DNA from: Malachius bipustulatus
Lineage: Eukaryota > Arthropoda > Insecta > Coleoptera > Melyridae
Direction: 5' to 3'
DNA: 64,000 nucleotides
NCBI GenBank assembly: GCA_910589415.1
Contig: OU342636.1
Span: 9,158,437 to 9,222,436 of the forward strand
Shown here in pieces: positions 45,605 through 55,085 of this stretch (the first letter of the stretch is position 1; every line of letters starts with the position of its first letter). The translations under genes and the position numbers were made by a program. The notes under the pieces were generated by a model. The model was not told the origin of the DNA and made no database searches. It worked only from the letters and a program-made list of their open reading frames with translations.

Positions 45605-45985
45605 TTAGAGAGAAGAGAACTTTAAACAGAGATGCCCGCAAGTGTAGCCTCCTCGTTGAAACACGTCATCATTATAGTAGATCTTACAGCCGCGAAAATA
45701 TCGTTGAAGTTCCCTTGGTGGTTGGAGATCACCATACGAATCAAAGTACTCGACTGTATCGCCATGTTTCTCATAAGCCACCCAGTGAGTGCCTGGGCCT
45801 GCACAAACATCCAGGTTAACGATGCCCCTCTCCAAGTGATGCGGTTCTGTAGGTAGTTGATCTCTCATGAAGACTCCGCGGAAGGCTGGGATCCGTAACA
45901 GGGCTGCATACCGACGCAAGTCGGCATCGCTCAGAGGCCTGGCGGGCAGTTGTAGTTTTTTGATTGACGTTTTAAATAAAGTCAA
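45605..45985 (-). CDS. Element A adenain-like cysteine protease
   Basis: An adenovirus-type maturation protease (peptidase family C5-like): catalytic His in GTHWVAYEKHG, acidic partner in EYFDSYGDL, and Cys in YTCGHLC near the C-terminus. It is closely alignable with the element-B protease. The only upstream start is a TTG (45985); where B has ATG at the N-terminal LPAR motif, A has CAA, so the true start codon is probably lost. It abuts the PLA2 gene (4-base overlap of the open frames). It cleaves capsid precursors in related viruses. Confidence 0.85.
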   Translation of the reverse strand: MTLFKTSIKKLQLPARPLSDADLRRYAALLRIPAFRGVFMRDQLPTEPHHLERGIVNLDVCAGPGTHWVAYEKHGDTVEYFDSYGDLQPPRELQRYFRGCKIYYNDDVFQRGGYTCGHLCLKFSSL

Positions 45986-46285
45986 TAGCCGTTGCGTTGG
46001 CGTCGCAGGTACAGGCCCGATCCTTTATTGCCCAAGGCAATATCCTCCATACACCTGTTATGTCGATTAACCTCACCCAGTTGTCGAGCTTTGGCTCGTA
46101 CGTCGGTTATTGTTTTAGTTATCCCCGCAACGCCTCCAGCTAATGCACCGAGGGCACTCAACCCTGCAAACAGTGGTATCAAGGGAAGTATTCCGCCTAT
46201 TTTTGGCACAGGTATGACGCGCGGCTTGTTAAACTTTTGCTTGCGAACTATTCTCCGAGCCGTCTTGAGAGCTGCGGCAGCTGTA
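45982..46285 (-). pseudogene. Element A PLA2-domain protein, C-terminal part
   Basis: The C-terminal ~100 residues of the PLA2-domain protein, separated from the N-terminal part (50996-50564) by a LINE. It contains RVIPVPKIGGILPLIPLFAG and LSALGALAGG, a hydrophobic, Gly-rich segment also found in the element-B protein (IIPIPKTGGVLPFLIPLFAG), and ends in a basic tail (GLYLRRQRNGY). CTGTA at 46281-46285 and at 50564-50568 is the target duplication; the two parts lie in compatible frames. Confidence 0.85.
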
Positions 46286-46538
46286 ATAATAATAATAATA
46301 ATAATAATAGCTTTATTGCCCAACAGTAATAACCATTTACAGTGCAATGTAACAAAAAACAAATTCAAAAATTACATTTTAAAGATTGAAGAAAAAAAAA
46401 ACTATACACAGAATACTCCCCCACATAATTAACAGAATACCAACCCCAAGAGATATTTTGCAAGATTTTAAAAAATATATATATAATAAATCAATTGAAT
46501 TAAATATACAAAAATATATAAAAATCTATAAAAAATTT

Positions 46539-49394
46539 CTATAAAAATTTTTTTCGGGCAGCGTTGACCAGGCACTCAAGACCAGAGAAGAAGATATCAC
46601 ACTCATCACACAAATTGTTAAAGTCTCTTAGCATCATATTGAAAGGCGAAAAAAACAGCAAGTTAGTTCTTGCTTCGTTATAATAAAAAGTGGCATTCTG
46701 GCGAGAGCCCATACGTGGCACCAACAAATTAACCTGCGATAGCAAATCCGGACAGTCTATCCCACCATGTAGCAACCGATATAGAAACACCACAGACGTG
46801 CATCTCCTCCTACCCTCAAGAGACTGGAAACCTGTCATGTTTAGTAGCTCTGCATACGCTATGCCTCTCTCCGGATAAGCCCCAGTAACCTTATAAACAA
46901 AATACTTTAAAAACCTTCTCTGCACATTTTCAACAACGGACTTGTGTCGAGCATAGAAAGGAGACCAAATCACTGATGCATACTCAAGTCTAGACCGTAC
47001 ATATCCATAATAGAGCAGAACCAATGGTTGAATGTTATCAAACCCCCTGCAGTTGCGCACAATGAAACCAAACATTCTACTGGCATCCAACACAATACCA
47101 TCAACATGTTTGGCAAAACTCAGAACAGGATCAAACAAAACTCCGAGATCTTTACAACTCGTCGTGCGAGAGAGTGCCAGTCCATCAACACTGTAAGGAA
47201 AAACTATATTATTCTGCTTTCTAGAGTATGTCATTACCTTACATTTCTGAGCATTCAAGTGAAGCTTGTTAAGCGCACACCATGTCTGTACAGCAGTGAT
47301 CTGTCTCTGAAGATCAAGGCAATCATCGTCGGTGGTAACAGCAGAAAATATCTTCAGGTCATCAGCAAACAAGAGCCTATCGCAGTGCAAAGTATCGCAG
47401 AGATCATTAATAAACAGCAAAAATAACAGAGGGCCTAGATTGGACCCCTGTGGCACCCCTGATGTTGCAATATACTCCTTAGAAGCAAAGCCATTATATG
47501 CCACAAATTGCCTACGATTAACCAAATAGGATGACAGGAACAAAACCATCTCTCTGTCAAGACCAATCCGAAACAACTTCTCAATCAGAACTCTGTGGTC
47601 AATCCTGTCAAAAGCTCTCGAGAAATCCGTGTAGACAACGTCAACTTGACCCCTCCTATCTATAACATCCGCTACAAACTGGGTGAAAACTAACAAATTA
47701 GAAACAGTTGAACGACGATTCACAAAACCATGCTGGAATGGAGATATAATGTTTTGAACTGTATGGTTAATACGATTGTAAACAACCACCTCAAAAAGTT
47801 TGGCAAAATTACTCAATACAGATATTGGTCTATAATTTTCAAACCTGTCCCTCTCACCATTCTTAAAAACAGGACAAACTCTCGCCTCCTTCCAACGATC
47901 CGGAAACTATCCAGTTTTCAATGAGAGATCAAAGACTATTCTCAACGGCTGTAAAAATGCCCCAATACAGTCCCTCACCAAGAATGAGGGAATGCCATCA
48001 GGACCAGATGTCATTGTATTCTTCAGCTTTTTCACAGCAAGAAGAGTCTCCCCATCCGTGACTGGACCAATACCAACATCAAGACAATAATTAGACTGAA
48101 TGCCCTCATCAAACCGAAACACAGTGTCAGAATCAAGATCAGGTGGAAGAAAAACTCCCTGAAAACAATCGGCAAATGTGTCAACTACCATTTGTGGACT
48201 ATCACACCTTACATCACCATAAAACATAGTGCCAGGAATCCTAGACTTACCCTTTTTGCGCTGTACATAGGACCAAAATTGTCTAGAATCCATACCAATT
48301 GCATCCTGAATACCATGCACATAATTATCATAAGCAGCTTTACACTGAACTTTTACCAGATGTCGAAGTCTTTCAAACTCATTTCTGTCATTCAATTGAT
48401 TAAACCTTTTATATCTTCCCCTGATTCTGGCTTTCCGCCTGATGTTATGAATAATATCAGCAGTGTACCAACAAGGATATGTCCTTTTGAACCTCTTGCT
48501 AGCAGGCACATACGCATCAATGTTGCTCATTATCAAGGCGTAAAAACGCTGGACTGCTTCATCAATATTAGTATAGTTTCCCAAAACAGTCCAATCAGTA
48601 CTCAGAAATGAAGCATATAGAGATGGAAAATCTGCTTTTCTAAAATTATAGGTTTTTATCTCAGTATTAGTGTCAAACCGACACTTACCCACACTATCCA
48701 CATGCAGAGTCACATTAAGAGCCGGATGGTAAACATCCTCATCAACCAAAGGCAGTCTATCATTTGATACAGTGCATTTAATATTACTCAATATTAGATC
48801 CAGTAATCTATCAGAACTGTTCAAAATTTGATTATACTGTTTAAAACCAAAAAAAGCCTCAAGCCTCATAATTGAGTTCACCCTACCATCATTAATTGGG
48901 GAATCCACATAACTGGGAGCATTAAAATCTCCAAGTATAACAACGCGTTCAGAATTAAGTAAATCACATTGTTCAAGAGTTTCGAAAAACAATTCATACT
49001 CACAAATACCAACAGACGGAGGTATATACACAACAAGAAACAAAATCGACCCATGTTCCGCATAGCACCTACAGATCAATAAGTCGATATCAGGACAGAC
49101 CCTCTCAAACTCCTGACTGCCAATCAATTGAGATTCAATGTGATCTTTAACAGCAAGCAAGACACCTCCCCCACATGACCGCCCAGTCACAGCTAAATTC
49201 CGATCTTTACGATACACATAATATGTTTCAGGAAATAGTTCAGTAGATTGAACACCACCCTTAAGCCATGTTTCACTCAAAGCAATCACATCATATTCAC
49301 CCTCACTAACCCCAACAAAAAACTGATCAACCTTGGTGTTCAAGCCACGCACATTCTGGTAGAAACAAGTTATATCCCGGTCACCATTGGGCAA
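46539..49394 (-). pseudogene. LINE ORF2 (endonuclease-RT) with one nonsense codon
   Basis: Endonuclease (CFYQNVRGLNTKVDQF, GDFNAPSY) followed by RT (SNFAKLFE, FSRAFDRIDHRVLIEK, GVPQGSNLGPLLF, palm LLFADDLKIFS) and the C-terminal YYGYVRSRLEYAS region. The two open parts, 49394-47907 and 47816-46539, are in the same frame and separated by a TAG at 47909-47907 after DLSLKTG; no frameshift is needed. The ORF2 frame has no ATG at its 5' end and starts directly after the ORF1 stop, as in the LINE at 928-5184. Confidence 0.9.
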
Positions 49395-49396
49395 GT

Positions 49397-50128
49397 CTAG
49401 TTTAAAGGGACAAGCTTTGGCACGCCCATAATATACCTGATCCTCAAATTGTTATTACCAGCATCCTTCTCTTCATTAAGTTTCTGCCGAAGTTCCCTGT
49501 AGTGTTGCAGCTGACGAGGCGTTCGGTCAAATGATATGGTAAACTTCTGACAATCCTTATTATCCTTAAGCCTCGCTGCATTGCGGATACAGGCAAGAAC
49601 GGCCTGCTCATTAGCTAATTTCACCTTAATTGGTCTTGGCTTATTTGTATTATAACGTCCCAATCTCGATGGTTTTATGCCGACACACCTGGCATCAGGT
49701 AAAATAACATTCAGGACCGACCCAACAATACCAGAATCAGTCTCCACCCGATCCGCAACCGGTAAAGCCTGGTCAGATTCAGGGACTCCAAATATCAATA
49801 GATTACTTTTACGTTTATCTCTATCAATAATTTCAGACACGATCTCCTCATACCCCGGATGTGTGGACGCAGAATTATGGACTACCTTTAGTTTTTCAAT
49901 CTCTAATTTAAGGTCTTCAATCGATTTTATAAGGGTTGGAACCATCAGAAATCCCTTACCACAATCATCGCAATGATATCTGAGGACTCGTTTATTTATA
50001 AGCTCCATCACTCGTAATTCTGAAGAACTCAAGCCCGAACACCTTCTATGCACTGATCTGCTGCAACTATCACATTTTATAAGAGTATCCTCATCAGCTT
50101 CATCCACCTTGCAAATCAAGCACAACAT
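49397..50128 (-). CDS. LINE ORF1 protein (PHD-like finger, RRM-like)
   Basis: A gag-like RNA-binding protein of the LINE. The N-terminal finger reads CLICKVDEADEDTLIKCDSC and continues HRRCSGLSSSELRVME, a PHD-type arrangement. It is followed by a coiled-coil stretch (LIKSIEDLKLEIEKLK) and the RRM-like segment with SNLLIFGVPES. The frame is open from 50218 with TTG; the ATG at 50128 is the natural start. It ends at TAG directly before the ORF2 frame. Confidence 0.85.
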   Translation of the reverse strand: MLCLICKVDEADEDTLIKCDSCSRSVHRRCSGLSSSELRVMELINKRVLRYHCDDCGKGFLMVPTLIKSIEDLKLEIEKLKVVHNSASTHPGYEEIVSEIIDRDKRKSNLLIFGVPESDQALPVADRVETDSGIVGSVLNVILPDARCVGIKPSRLGRYNTNKPRPIKVKLANEQAVLACIRNAARLKDNKDCQKFTISFDRTPRQLQHYRELRQKLNEEKDAGNNNLRIRYIMGVPKLVPLN

Positions 50129-50563
50129 TGTCCCAGTGTAAGTCGAATATGCCCAGTAAGAAGAAAGTAAAATTTTATCAACAATCTGACAACAGTGGAT
50201 GTAGAATATCAGATCCAAAGCTTCTCCAGGGTCTCAGTATGGCCTTTATCAGTACAGGTTTTTTACCTCTTAACTGTTATCCTTATCTTGCTTTTTTTTC
50301 TCTACTTTTTCAACCACTGATATGATGAATCCAACAATAGTTCAACAATCTATTATCCAGGGCACAGCTAGACACAGATACCATACAACACTTGGCCAAT
50401 AAACAGCTTGCAAAAACAAAATCAACAGGAATATAGACATATAAGTTACACCAATTAACTCCAACAACAAACTACTCAATTTAAAATTTAAGCCAGGAGC
50501 AACTGTATATAAACCAATCAACTTTTCAATCTGTACCGAAGACTCAACTGAACAAAGAATCAA

Positions 50564-50996
50564 CTGTAGCGAAGACGCTTGAACTACGGGCCTGAGGTCG
50601 TTCACGTTTAATCTGACGAACCAGAGTTGAAAATGGTTTAGAGTCTGTACGACGGTGGCCGGCGCCAAGTTTCCGTTTGATTTTCATGGCGCCTGTAACA
50701 AGCAATGCGGTTGCCTTCTCGCCTAGTCCGGAGTCTGTTGCTTTTACACGATCCCAGGCACCGTCTTCTAACAATTTATCCGCCTTATGTCGCGATGCTA
50801 GATCCTTGCTGAGGGCGTAGGCAATGTCGTGAGATCTACACAGATCGTCAAGCTTGTTTTTGGGGATATCGCCTCTACTTAGACGAGCTTTAAGACGTGT
50901 ACCAGGTCCACAAAACTTATAACTTGGAATATGTAATTCGACCGGAAGATTGTTGATGGCTTTATCGATGAGACCTTGACCTGTGACGTTCAACAT
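50564..50996 (-). pseudogene. Element A PLA2-domain protein, N-terminal part
   Basis: The phospholipase A2-like domain of the parvovirus/adintovirus type: YKFCGPGTRLKARLSRG is the Ca-binding loop and LCRSHDIAYAL holds the catalytic His-Asp pair. It is followed by a basic linker (GAMKIKRKLGAGHRRTDSK). In parvoviruses this domain opens the endosomal membrane during entry. The coding region is broken by the LINE at 50563, after which the open frame runs a few codons into LINE sequence (to 50544). The protein matches element B along this part. Confidence 0.88.
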
Positions 50997-51025
50997 GAAG
51001 ACTGATTAACGGTCCACATCTATGC

Positions 51026-51062
<37 letters not shown>
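51026..51062. repeat. (TA)n microsatellite
   Basis: About 16 TA units in the divergent intergenic region between the PLA2 and ATPase genes of element A. Confidence 0.95.
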
Positions 51063-51063
<1 letters not shown>

Positions 51064-51097
51064 ATCACTCTGCAGTGGTAAATTAGTCATCACAGCC

Positions 51098-51268
51098 ATG
51101 CGTATCATTCATCACCCTGAAGCATCTCTGCCAATCCTCAACCTCGATTGTGAATCGGTCAAGTCTGTACCACAGCGCCATGGATGTAAACTACCTAATA
51201 CCGTACGAGCGATAATTTCGGGTCCCAGTGGATGTGGCAAGACAAATACAGCCCTGATGCCCGAGTAG
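51098..51268 (+). pseudogene. Element A packaging ATPase, N-terminal fragment
   Basis: 56 codons from ATG at 51098 (preceded by ATCACAGCC, an acceptor-like context). The end contains RAIISGPSGCGKTNTALM, the Walker A motif of the FtsK/HerA-type packaging ATPase, matching RAIFIGPSNCGKTNLLIAL in element B. The similarity stops after the P-loop and a TAG follows. The rest of the gene is absent from the adjacent DNA, where a GC-rich block begins. Probably a truncation by insertion or deletion. Confidence 0.82.
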
Positions 51269-51269
51269 T

Positions 51270-51620
51270 TAAAATAAGGGGGTTCTGGACTGCACGGCAC
51301 GAAGTGGGCGTGGCCAGCAGCGCATGCGCGTAGTGGGCGTGTCAAGACCTAACCTGGGCTTGCCTACGCATGCGCCCAGCTCGGATTGGGCGTGTCAAGC
51401 CCTAACCTGGGCTTGTCTACGCATGCGCCCTGTCGAACCCGGCCTGTTCTCGAATCTGATTGGTCTCATTCGGCCATCGCAAATTTTCCCGCCTCGGCCT
51501 CATCCGCCCAACATGGCCGACTTCGCTTCCGGCGCATGAGCGGAGGCGGAGGCCGGGCTGAGCGGGGGCAGAGCGGGGGCCAGAGTGGGGCGGGGGCTGA
51601 GCTTAGCGGAGCTTAACGAA
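51270..51620. other. GC- and CpG-rich block with 53-bp duplication
   Basis: This ~350-bp block is strikingly GC-rich compared with both sides. It contains two tandem copies of a 53-bp unit (GGGCGTGTCAAG.CCTAACCTGG..., starting near 51334 and 51387) and purine-rich GAGCGGGGGC repeats near 51560-51600. It has no credible coding frame. It sits exactly where element A ends and before element B begins. Confidence 0.7.
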
Positions 51621-51716
51621 GTTCGGACTTAGCTAAAATGTAGTTCGACTAATCGAGTAATTTTTGATGAATAAAAAAAAAACAAACAATTTAAAATGTT
51701 TACTTTATTGGTGTTT

Positions 51717-52295
51717 TCAATGAGAAGTAGTACAGGCTGTGAGAAGCTGACTTTGTTTATATTTATTATCAATCCACTTTACATAAAATGCAAAACAAAG
51801 CAGCAATGAAAAATACAATATAATGAAAATTTTTAATGTAATTGTTAAATTAACATTAATATTATCTTCATCTGCTGTTGCATTGCGAATATGAACGTTG
51901 TTATCTTCGATTTTTTGATGAGGTAGACTGTTCTTCGATAACGATGAATTTAACTTTTTGATAGAGGTTAAATAATCATAATAATGCGGATTATTACTCA
52001 AACTGAATTCGTGCAGGATATATTTCCATTCGCTATCACCGAAGCTCCTATCCAAATAAATAAACCTCAACTTGTATTTCAAAATCACTGTATCGTGACT
52101 AGGGGTAAAATTAGTTTGAAAAATAAGTATATTATCTTGAATTGTTGGCTGTAGTTTTACCCAGTTGGTGGGCCAAGTATCATTATCTTGATTGAAACAA
52201 ACAAAAGCGTTCATCACATTTGGTTGTCGATAAACTATAAATTTATTTTTTGCTAATATAGCGAATATGAGAAGAGATGCTTTGAGTAAAGTCAT
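51717..52295 (-). CDS. Type I membrane glycoprotein of element B
   Basis: A 192-residue protein with a hydrophobic signal-peptide-like N-terminus (TLLKASLLIFAILA), an ectodomain with N-glycosylation sequons (NFT, NSS, NAT, NLT), a C-terminal membrane span (LKIFIILYFSLLLCFAFYV) and a short basic cytoplasmic tail. AATAAA on the minus strand follows at about 51709. It is last in the minus-strand arm. No fold is recognised; in the context of a virus-like element it is a candidate envelope or attachment protein, which is inference. Start ATG at 52295 is the first in frame. Confidence 0.65.
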   Translation of the reverse strand: MTLLKASLLIFAILAKNKFIVYRQPNVMNAFVCFNQDNDTWPTNWVKLQPTIQDNILIFQTNFTPSHDTVILKYKLRFIYLDRSFGDSEWKYILHEFSLSNNPHYYDYLTSIKKLNSSLSKNSLPHQKIEDNNVHIRNATADEDNINVNLTITLKIFIILYFSLLLCFAFYVKWIDNKYKQSQLLTACTTSH

Positions 52296-52503
52296 TGTTA
52301 TGGAACTAACTGATTTTTTATTTAAGGAATGCTAATATAGGGATTTTTTTATTATTATTTTTATTTTTAATAGTATACCTAATAGGTAATAATAATAAGG
52401 TAATAGGTAATAAAAAAAGTCAGATTTTTTTTACAGCTCTTTATTTTCATGTACTTATAGATACCTACATCAGAAAAAAATTAACATTAAAAATTACAGA
52501 CAC

Positions 52504-53232
52504 TTAATTAATGATCATATGATAAGTTTGATTATAATCCCTAATATCGATAAGGTCAGGGCTAGATACTAGAGGTAATGCTCTTTCAATCTCTCCGTTG
52601 CTATATACTCGTTCGCTTTCATATTCCCTGTATTCATAGCAAGAAATGTTCAATGATCGTTCTTCATAATGAGCTTCATATGTGCAACGAATAGGAAGAA
52701 CCACATTATTCGCGAATTCCAGATTAAAATGTCTGTAAAAAGGATGGTCACTTTCAATTATGCCAGCAATTTCGAGCTCTTTTTCAATCAAATGAATTCG
52801 AAATACTTCAATTGCATTCTCGACTGATACGTAATAATTAGAGTTTGATTCAGCTTCACTCATGTTTTCTATCTCATCTTCATCGCTCGGATCATAATAA
52901 TTCCATTGTGTATCTGCCTCATCGCTCGTATACTCAGAAGATGACTGCACCACTGATGCTTTTGTAGTTGTAGTTGAACTTGACGTAGAACTTTGCTCAT
53001 TTATCAGATCAAGAATAACAGTTTCATTATACACCGGTAAATTTTCACTAGGAGATAATAGTTTGAATGATAATTTAATTTCCACTGTCTCGTTGCTTGG
53101 TAGTTTTACATCAAATTCAATTTGAGCGCTTTGATTCAAATTCGTTAAATGAACTGGTGGTGAAACCGAAGCAGTAAAAGCGTTAACTATGAAATAAAAA
53201 AGCAAGGTAAACACGTAAAAGCTAGAAATCAT
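52504..53232 (-). CDS. Secreted glycoprotein of element B
   Basis: A 242-residue protein with a clear signal peptide (SSFYVFTLLFYFIVNAFTAS), a β-rich early segment, a Ser/Thr-rich low-complexity stretch (SSTSSSTTTTKAS), an acidic Asp/Glu-rich middle (DEADTQWNYYDPSDEDEIEN) and sequons NQS, NET, NET, NIS and NQT. There is no C-terminal transmembrane span. It lies next to the membrane glycoprotein on the same strand, so the two may work together at the particle or cell surface. No family is recognised. Confidence 0.62.
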   Translation of the reverse strand: MISSFYVFTLLFYFIVNAFTASVSPPVHLTNLNQSAQIEFDVKLPSNETVEIKLSFKLLSPSENLPVYNETVILDLINEQSSTSSSTTTTKASVVQSSSEYTSDEADTQWNYYDPSDEDEIENMSEAESNSNYYVSVENAIEVFRIHLIEKELEIAGIIESDHPFYRHFNLEFANNVVLPIRCTYEAHYEERSLNISCYEYREYESERVYSNGEIERALPLVSSPDLIDIRDYNQTYHMIIN

Positions 53233-53304
53233 GTTTTTATTGGAGAAGTATTTCGAGTGAGCGATGACTACACTTTAAAAAAATTTTTGCAAATTTTTTT
53301 CTTA

Positions 53305-54022
53305 TACAGGGTGTTGATTTTCAAAGCGGGCCATAGGGGATTAGCATTGCGAAAGTGGTTTTTGAGGATTCCTGCTCGCCGTTTAAACTGACAGAAATGG
53401 TTTTGATATCAAAATGAAGCTAAAATTATTGCGCATAACGCTTGACATCAGAAATTGATTTAATTTCACGTTGTTTTCTAAAATTCTTCAGTAAAAATTC
53501 AAGTAATTGTTAATGTTTAATCACAAAATAGCATGCCTTGCCTAAATAATAATGACGTTTCTACGTTTTGACAATCCAATAATAAAACTTTATAAGTCAG
53601 TAGGTAATAATAAAGTCTGGTTCTATTTAACCCTCCTGTAACTGGCTACACACTGTAGTAGGTTTTCACCATAAAGACTCTTTCTTGGTTTGTATAACCC
53701 ATTTTTAAATAGAACCAGACTTTATTATTACCTACTGACTTATAAAGTTTTATTATTGGATTGTCGAAACGTCATTATTGTTTAGGCAAGGCATGCTATT
53801 TTGTGATTAAACATTAACAATTACTTGAATTTTTACTGAAGAATTTTAGAAAACAACGTGAAATTAAATCAATTTCTGATGTCAAGCAATATGCGCAATA
53901 ATTTTAGCTTCATTTTGATACCAAAACCATTTCTGTCAGTTTAAACGGCGAGCAGGAATCCTCAAAAACCACTTTCGCAATGCTAATCCCCTATGGCCCG
54001 CTTTGAAAATCAACACCCTGTA
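53305..54022. mobile_element. Foldback MITE between glycoprotein and integrase genes
   Basis: The left end TACAGGGTGTTGATTTTCAAAG and its inverse at 54022 bound ~320-bp arms that are nearly identical, with a ~70-bp loop (53635-53700). TA flanks both ends. It inserted between genes of element B without breaking a reading frame, so B had been in the genome before this event. Confidence 0.93.
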
Positions 54023-54087
54023 TATCCAAAACAGGTTAGCAAATTCTCTACTGAACAGTCATGTGACAAATATTTTCGCAAACGTGA

Positions 54088-55023
54088 TTACAAAATTTGG
54101 CTTTTGTTTACCCAGCTATTGTGCTTATCGGAAAAGCCTAACCACTTGACGAATAGTTTATCTTTACCCTTCTTCTTCAATATCTTTTCAATTAGATAAG
54201 CATCTGGATATTGCGTTTTTAATAATTCGGGTTCATAGAAGCACCCTTTTATAATTTCTCCTGAAGTATCTTTGAGTAAATAAGTTACTGGGTTACTATT
54301 TTTTATTTGGCGAATGACAAAAGTCTCTGTGGTCCAGTTGGGCGTATATGATTTTTCGAACAGATGCTTGGATTTGCTTATACGAACTCTGTCACCAATC
54401 TTATATTTTGGAATAGGAAATTTTTTTATTTTATTATAAACAGTTTTTAATAAAATTTTTTCATTAGTAAAATTAACGTCGCGAGGCTTCATTTTAATAG
54501 TTCGATGTATTTTATTGTTATACTTGAAAACTAGTTCATCAATATTATCAATCCAATTGTAAGATCCATTAAGGGAAAATTCTTTGAACATCCAGTTTTT
54601 TAGCGTTCTGTTGAATCTTTCAACAATAGAGGCTTTCATTGTGCTGTATGTAGAATATAGATTAATATTATAAACTGAGATTAACTTTTGCACGTGCGAA
54701 TTATAAAATTCTTTTCCTTTATCAATTTGAAGATGTTTCGGTGATTGTTTACTAAATATTTTATTAAATGCATTAGCTACATCGATGCCAGATTTTGATT
54801 TGACGGGTATTGCCCAAGCGTATTTAGAGAATGCGTCTATAACTGTTAGTAGGAAACGATATCCTCTATTATCGCTTGAATGATTGCTTAGGTCAATTAA
54901 ATCGGCTTGCCATAAGTCATTAACCCCTTTTAAAATTACAGATCTACGCGGAAAATTGCGTCTTATCTGTCGGTGAATTTCCTCCACTAGTCCTTTCTTA
55001 GCTGCACTAATTTTTGGTTTCAT
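54088..55023 (-). CDS. Polinton-type integrase with chromodomain
   Basis: A retrovirus-like integrase of 311 residues. The catalytic core carries the D,D,E set: LWQADLIDLS, LQIDKGKEFYN and ASIVERFNRTLK. After the core come the SH3-like segment (PIPKYKIGDRVRISKSK) and a C-terminal chromodomain (LIEKILKKKGKDKLFVKWLG, then HNSWVN). This arrangement is characteristic of Polinton/Maverick and adintovirus integrases, which insert linear dsDNA. The frame is intact and the start ATG at 55023 precedes the conserved helical segment. It follows the fibre-motif gene in the same direction. Confidence 0.92.
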   Translation of the reverse strand: MKPKISAAKKGLVEEIHRQIRRNFPRRSVILKGVNDLWQADLIDLSNHSSDNRGYRFLLTVIDAFSKYAWAIPVKSKSGIDVANAFNKIFSKQSPKHLQIDKGKEFYNSHVQKLISVYNINLYSTYSTMKASIVERFNRTLKNWMFKEFSLNGSYNWIDNIDELVFKYNNKIHRTIKMKPRDVNFTNEKILLKTVYNKIKKFPIPKYKIGDRVRISKSKHLFEKSYTPNWTTETFVIRQIKNSNPVTYLLKDTSGEIIKGCFYEPELLKTQYPDAYLIEKILKKKGKDKLFVKWLGFSDKHNSWVNKSQIL

Positions 55024-55085
55024 TTTAAATTCGAATAAAGAGACGATATGAATTTATATAAAGCTCAAGTCTAAACAGGAAATGT

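Larger units (their letters stand above)
46286..50563 (-). mobile_element. Full-length CR1-type LINE inside the PLA2 gene
   Basis: A minus-strand LINE with ORF1 (50128-49397), ORF2 (49394-46539, one nonsense codon), an (ATT)n tail at 46286-46308 and the 3' end TGTTGGGCAATAAAGCT, the same as in the LINE at 928-5184. A 5-bp target duplication CTGTA marks both borders exactly. The 5' leader is ~435 bp. It postdates element A, since it breaks a viral gene. Confidence 0.95.
41445..51268. mobile_element. Element A: decayed Polinton/adintovirus-like element
   Basis: Gene set: spliced gene (41445-42391, plus), small ORF (43234-43464, plus), MCP, short basic ORF, penton, protease and PLA2 protein (all minus), and a truncated packaging ATPase (plus). 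The core order MCP-short ORF-penton-protease-PLA2/divergent ATPase is the mirror of element B, so the two share descent. Its coding DNA is visibly GC-richer than that of B. It is dead: the PLA2 gene is split by a LINE, the protease lacks an ATG, the penton lacks its N-terminus and the ATPase stops after the Walker A motif. Integrase and polymerase were not found. Outer limits are approximate and no terminal repeats were identified. Confidence 0.85.

Noticed and set aside
45992..46432. 146-codon plus-strand frame
   Set aside because: It is the antisense of the PLA2-protein C-terminus and runs into the LINE tail (poly-isoleucine from ATA/ATT repeats).
51098..51268. A complete short ATPase
   Set aside because: It stops after the Walker A motif; Walker B and the rest present in the 228-residue homologue are missing.
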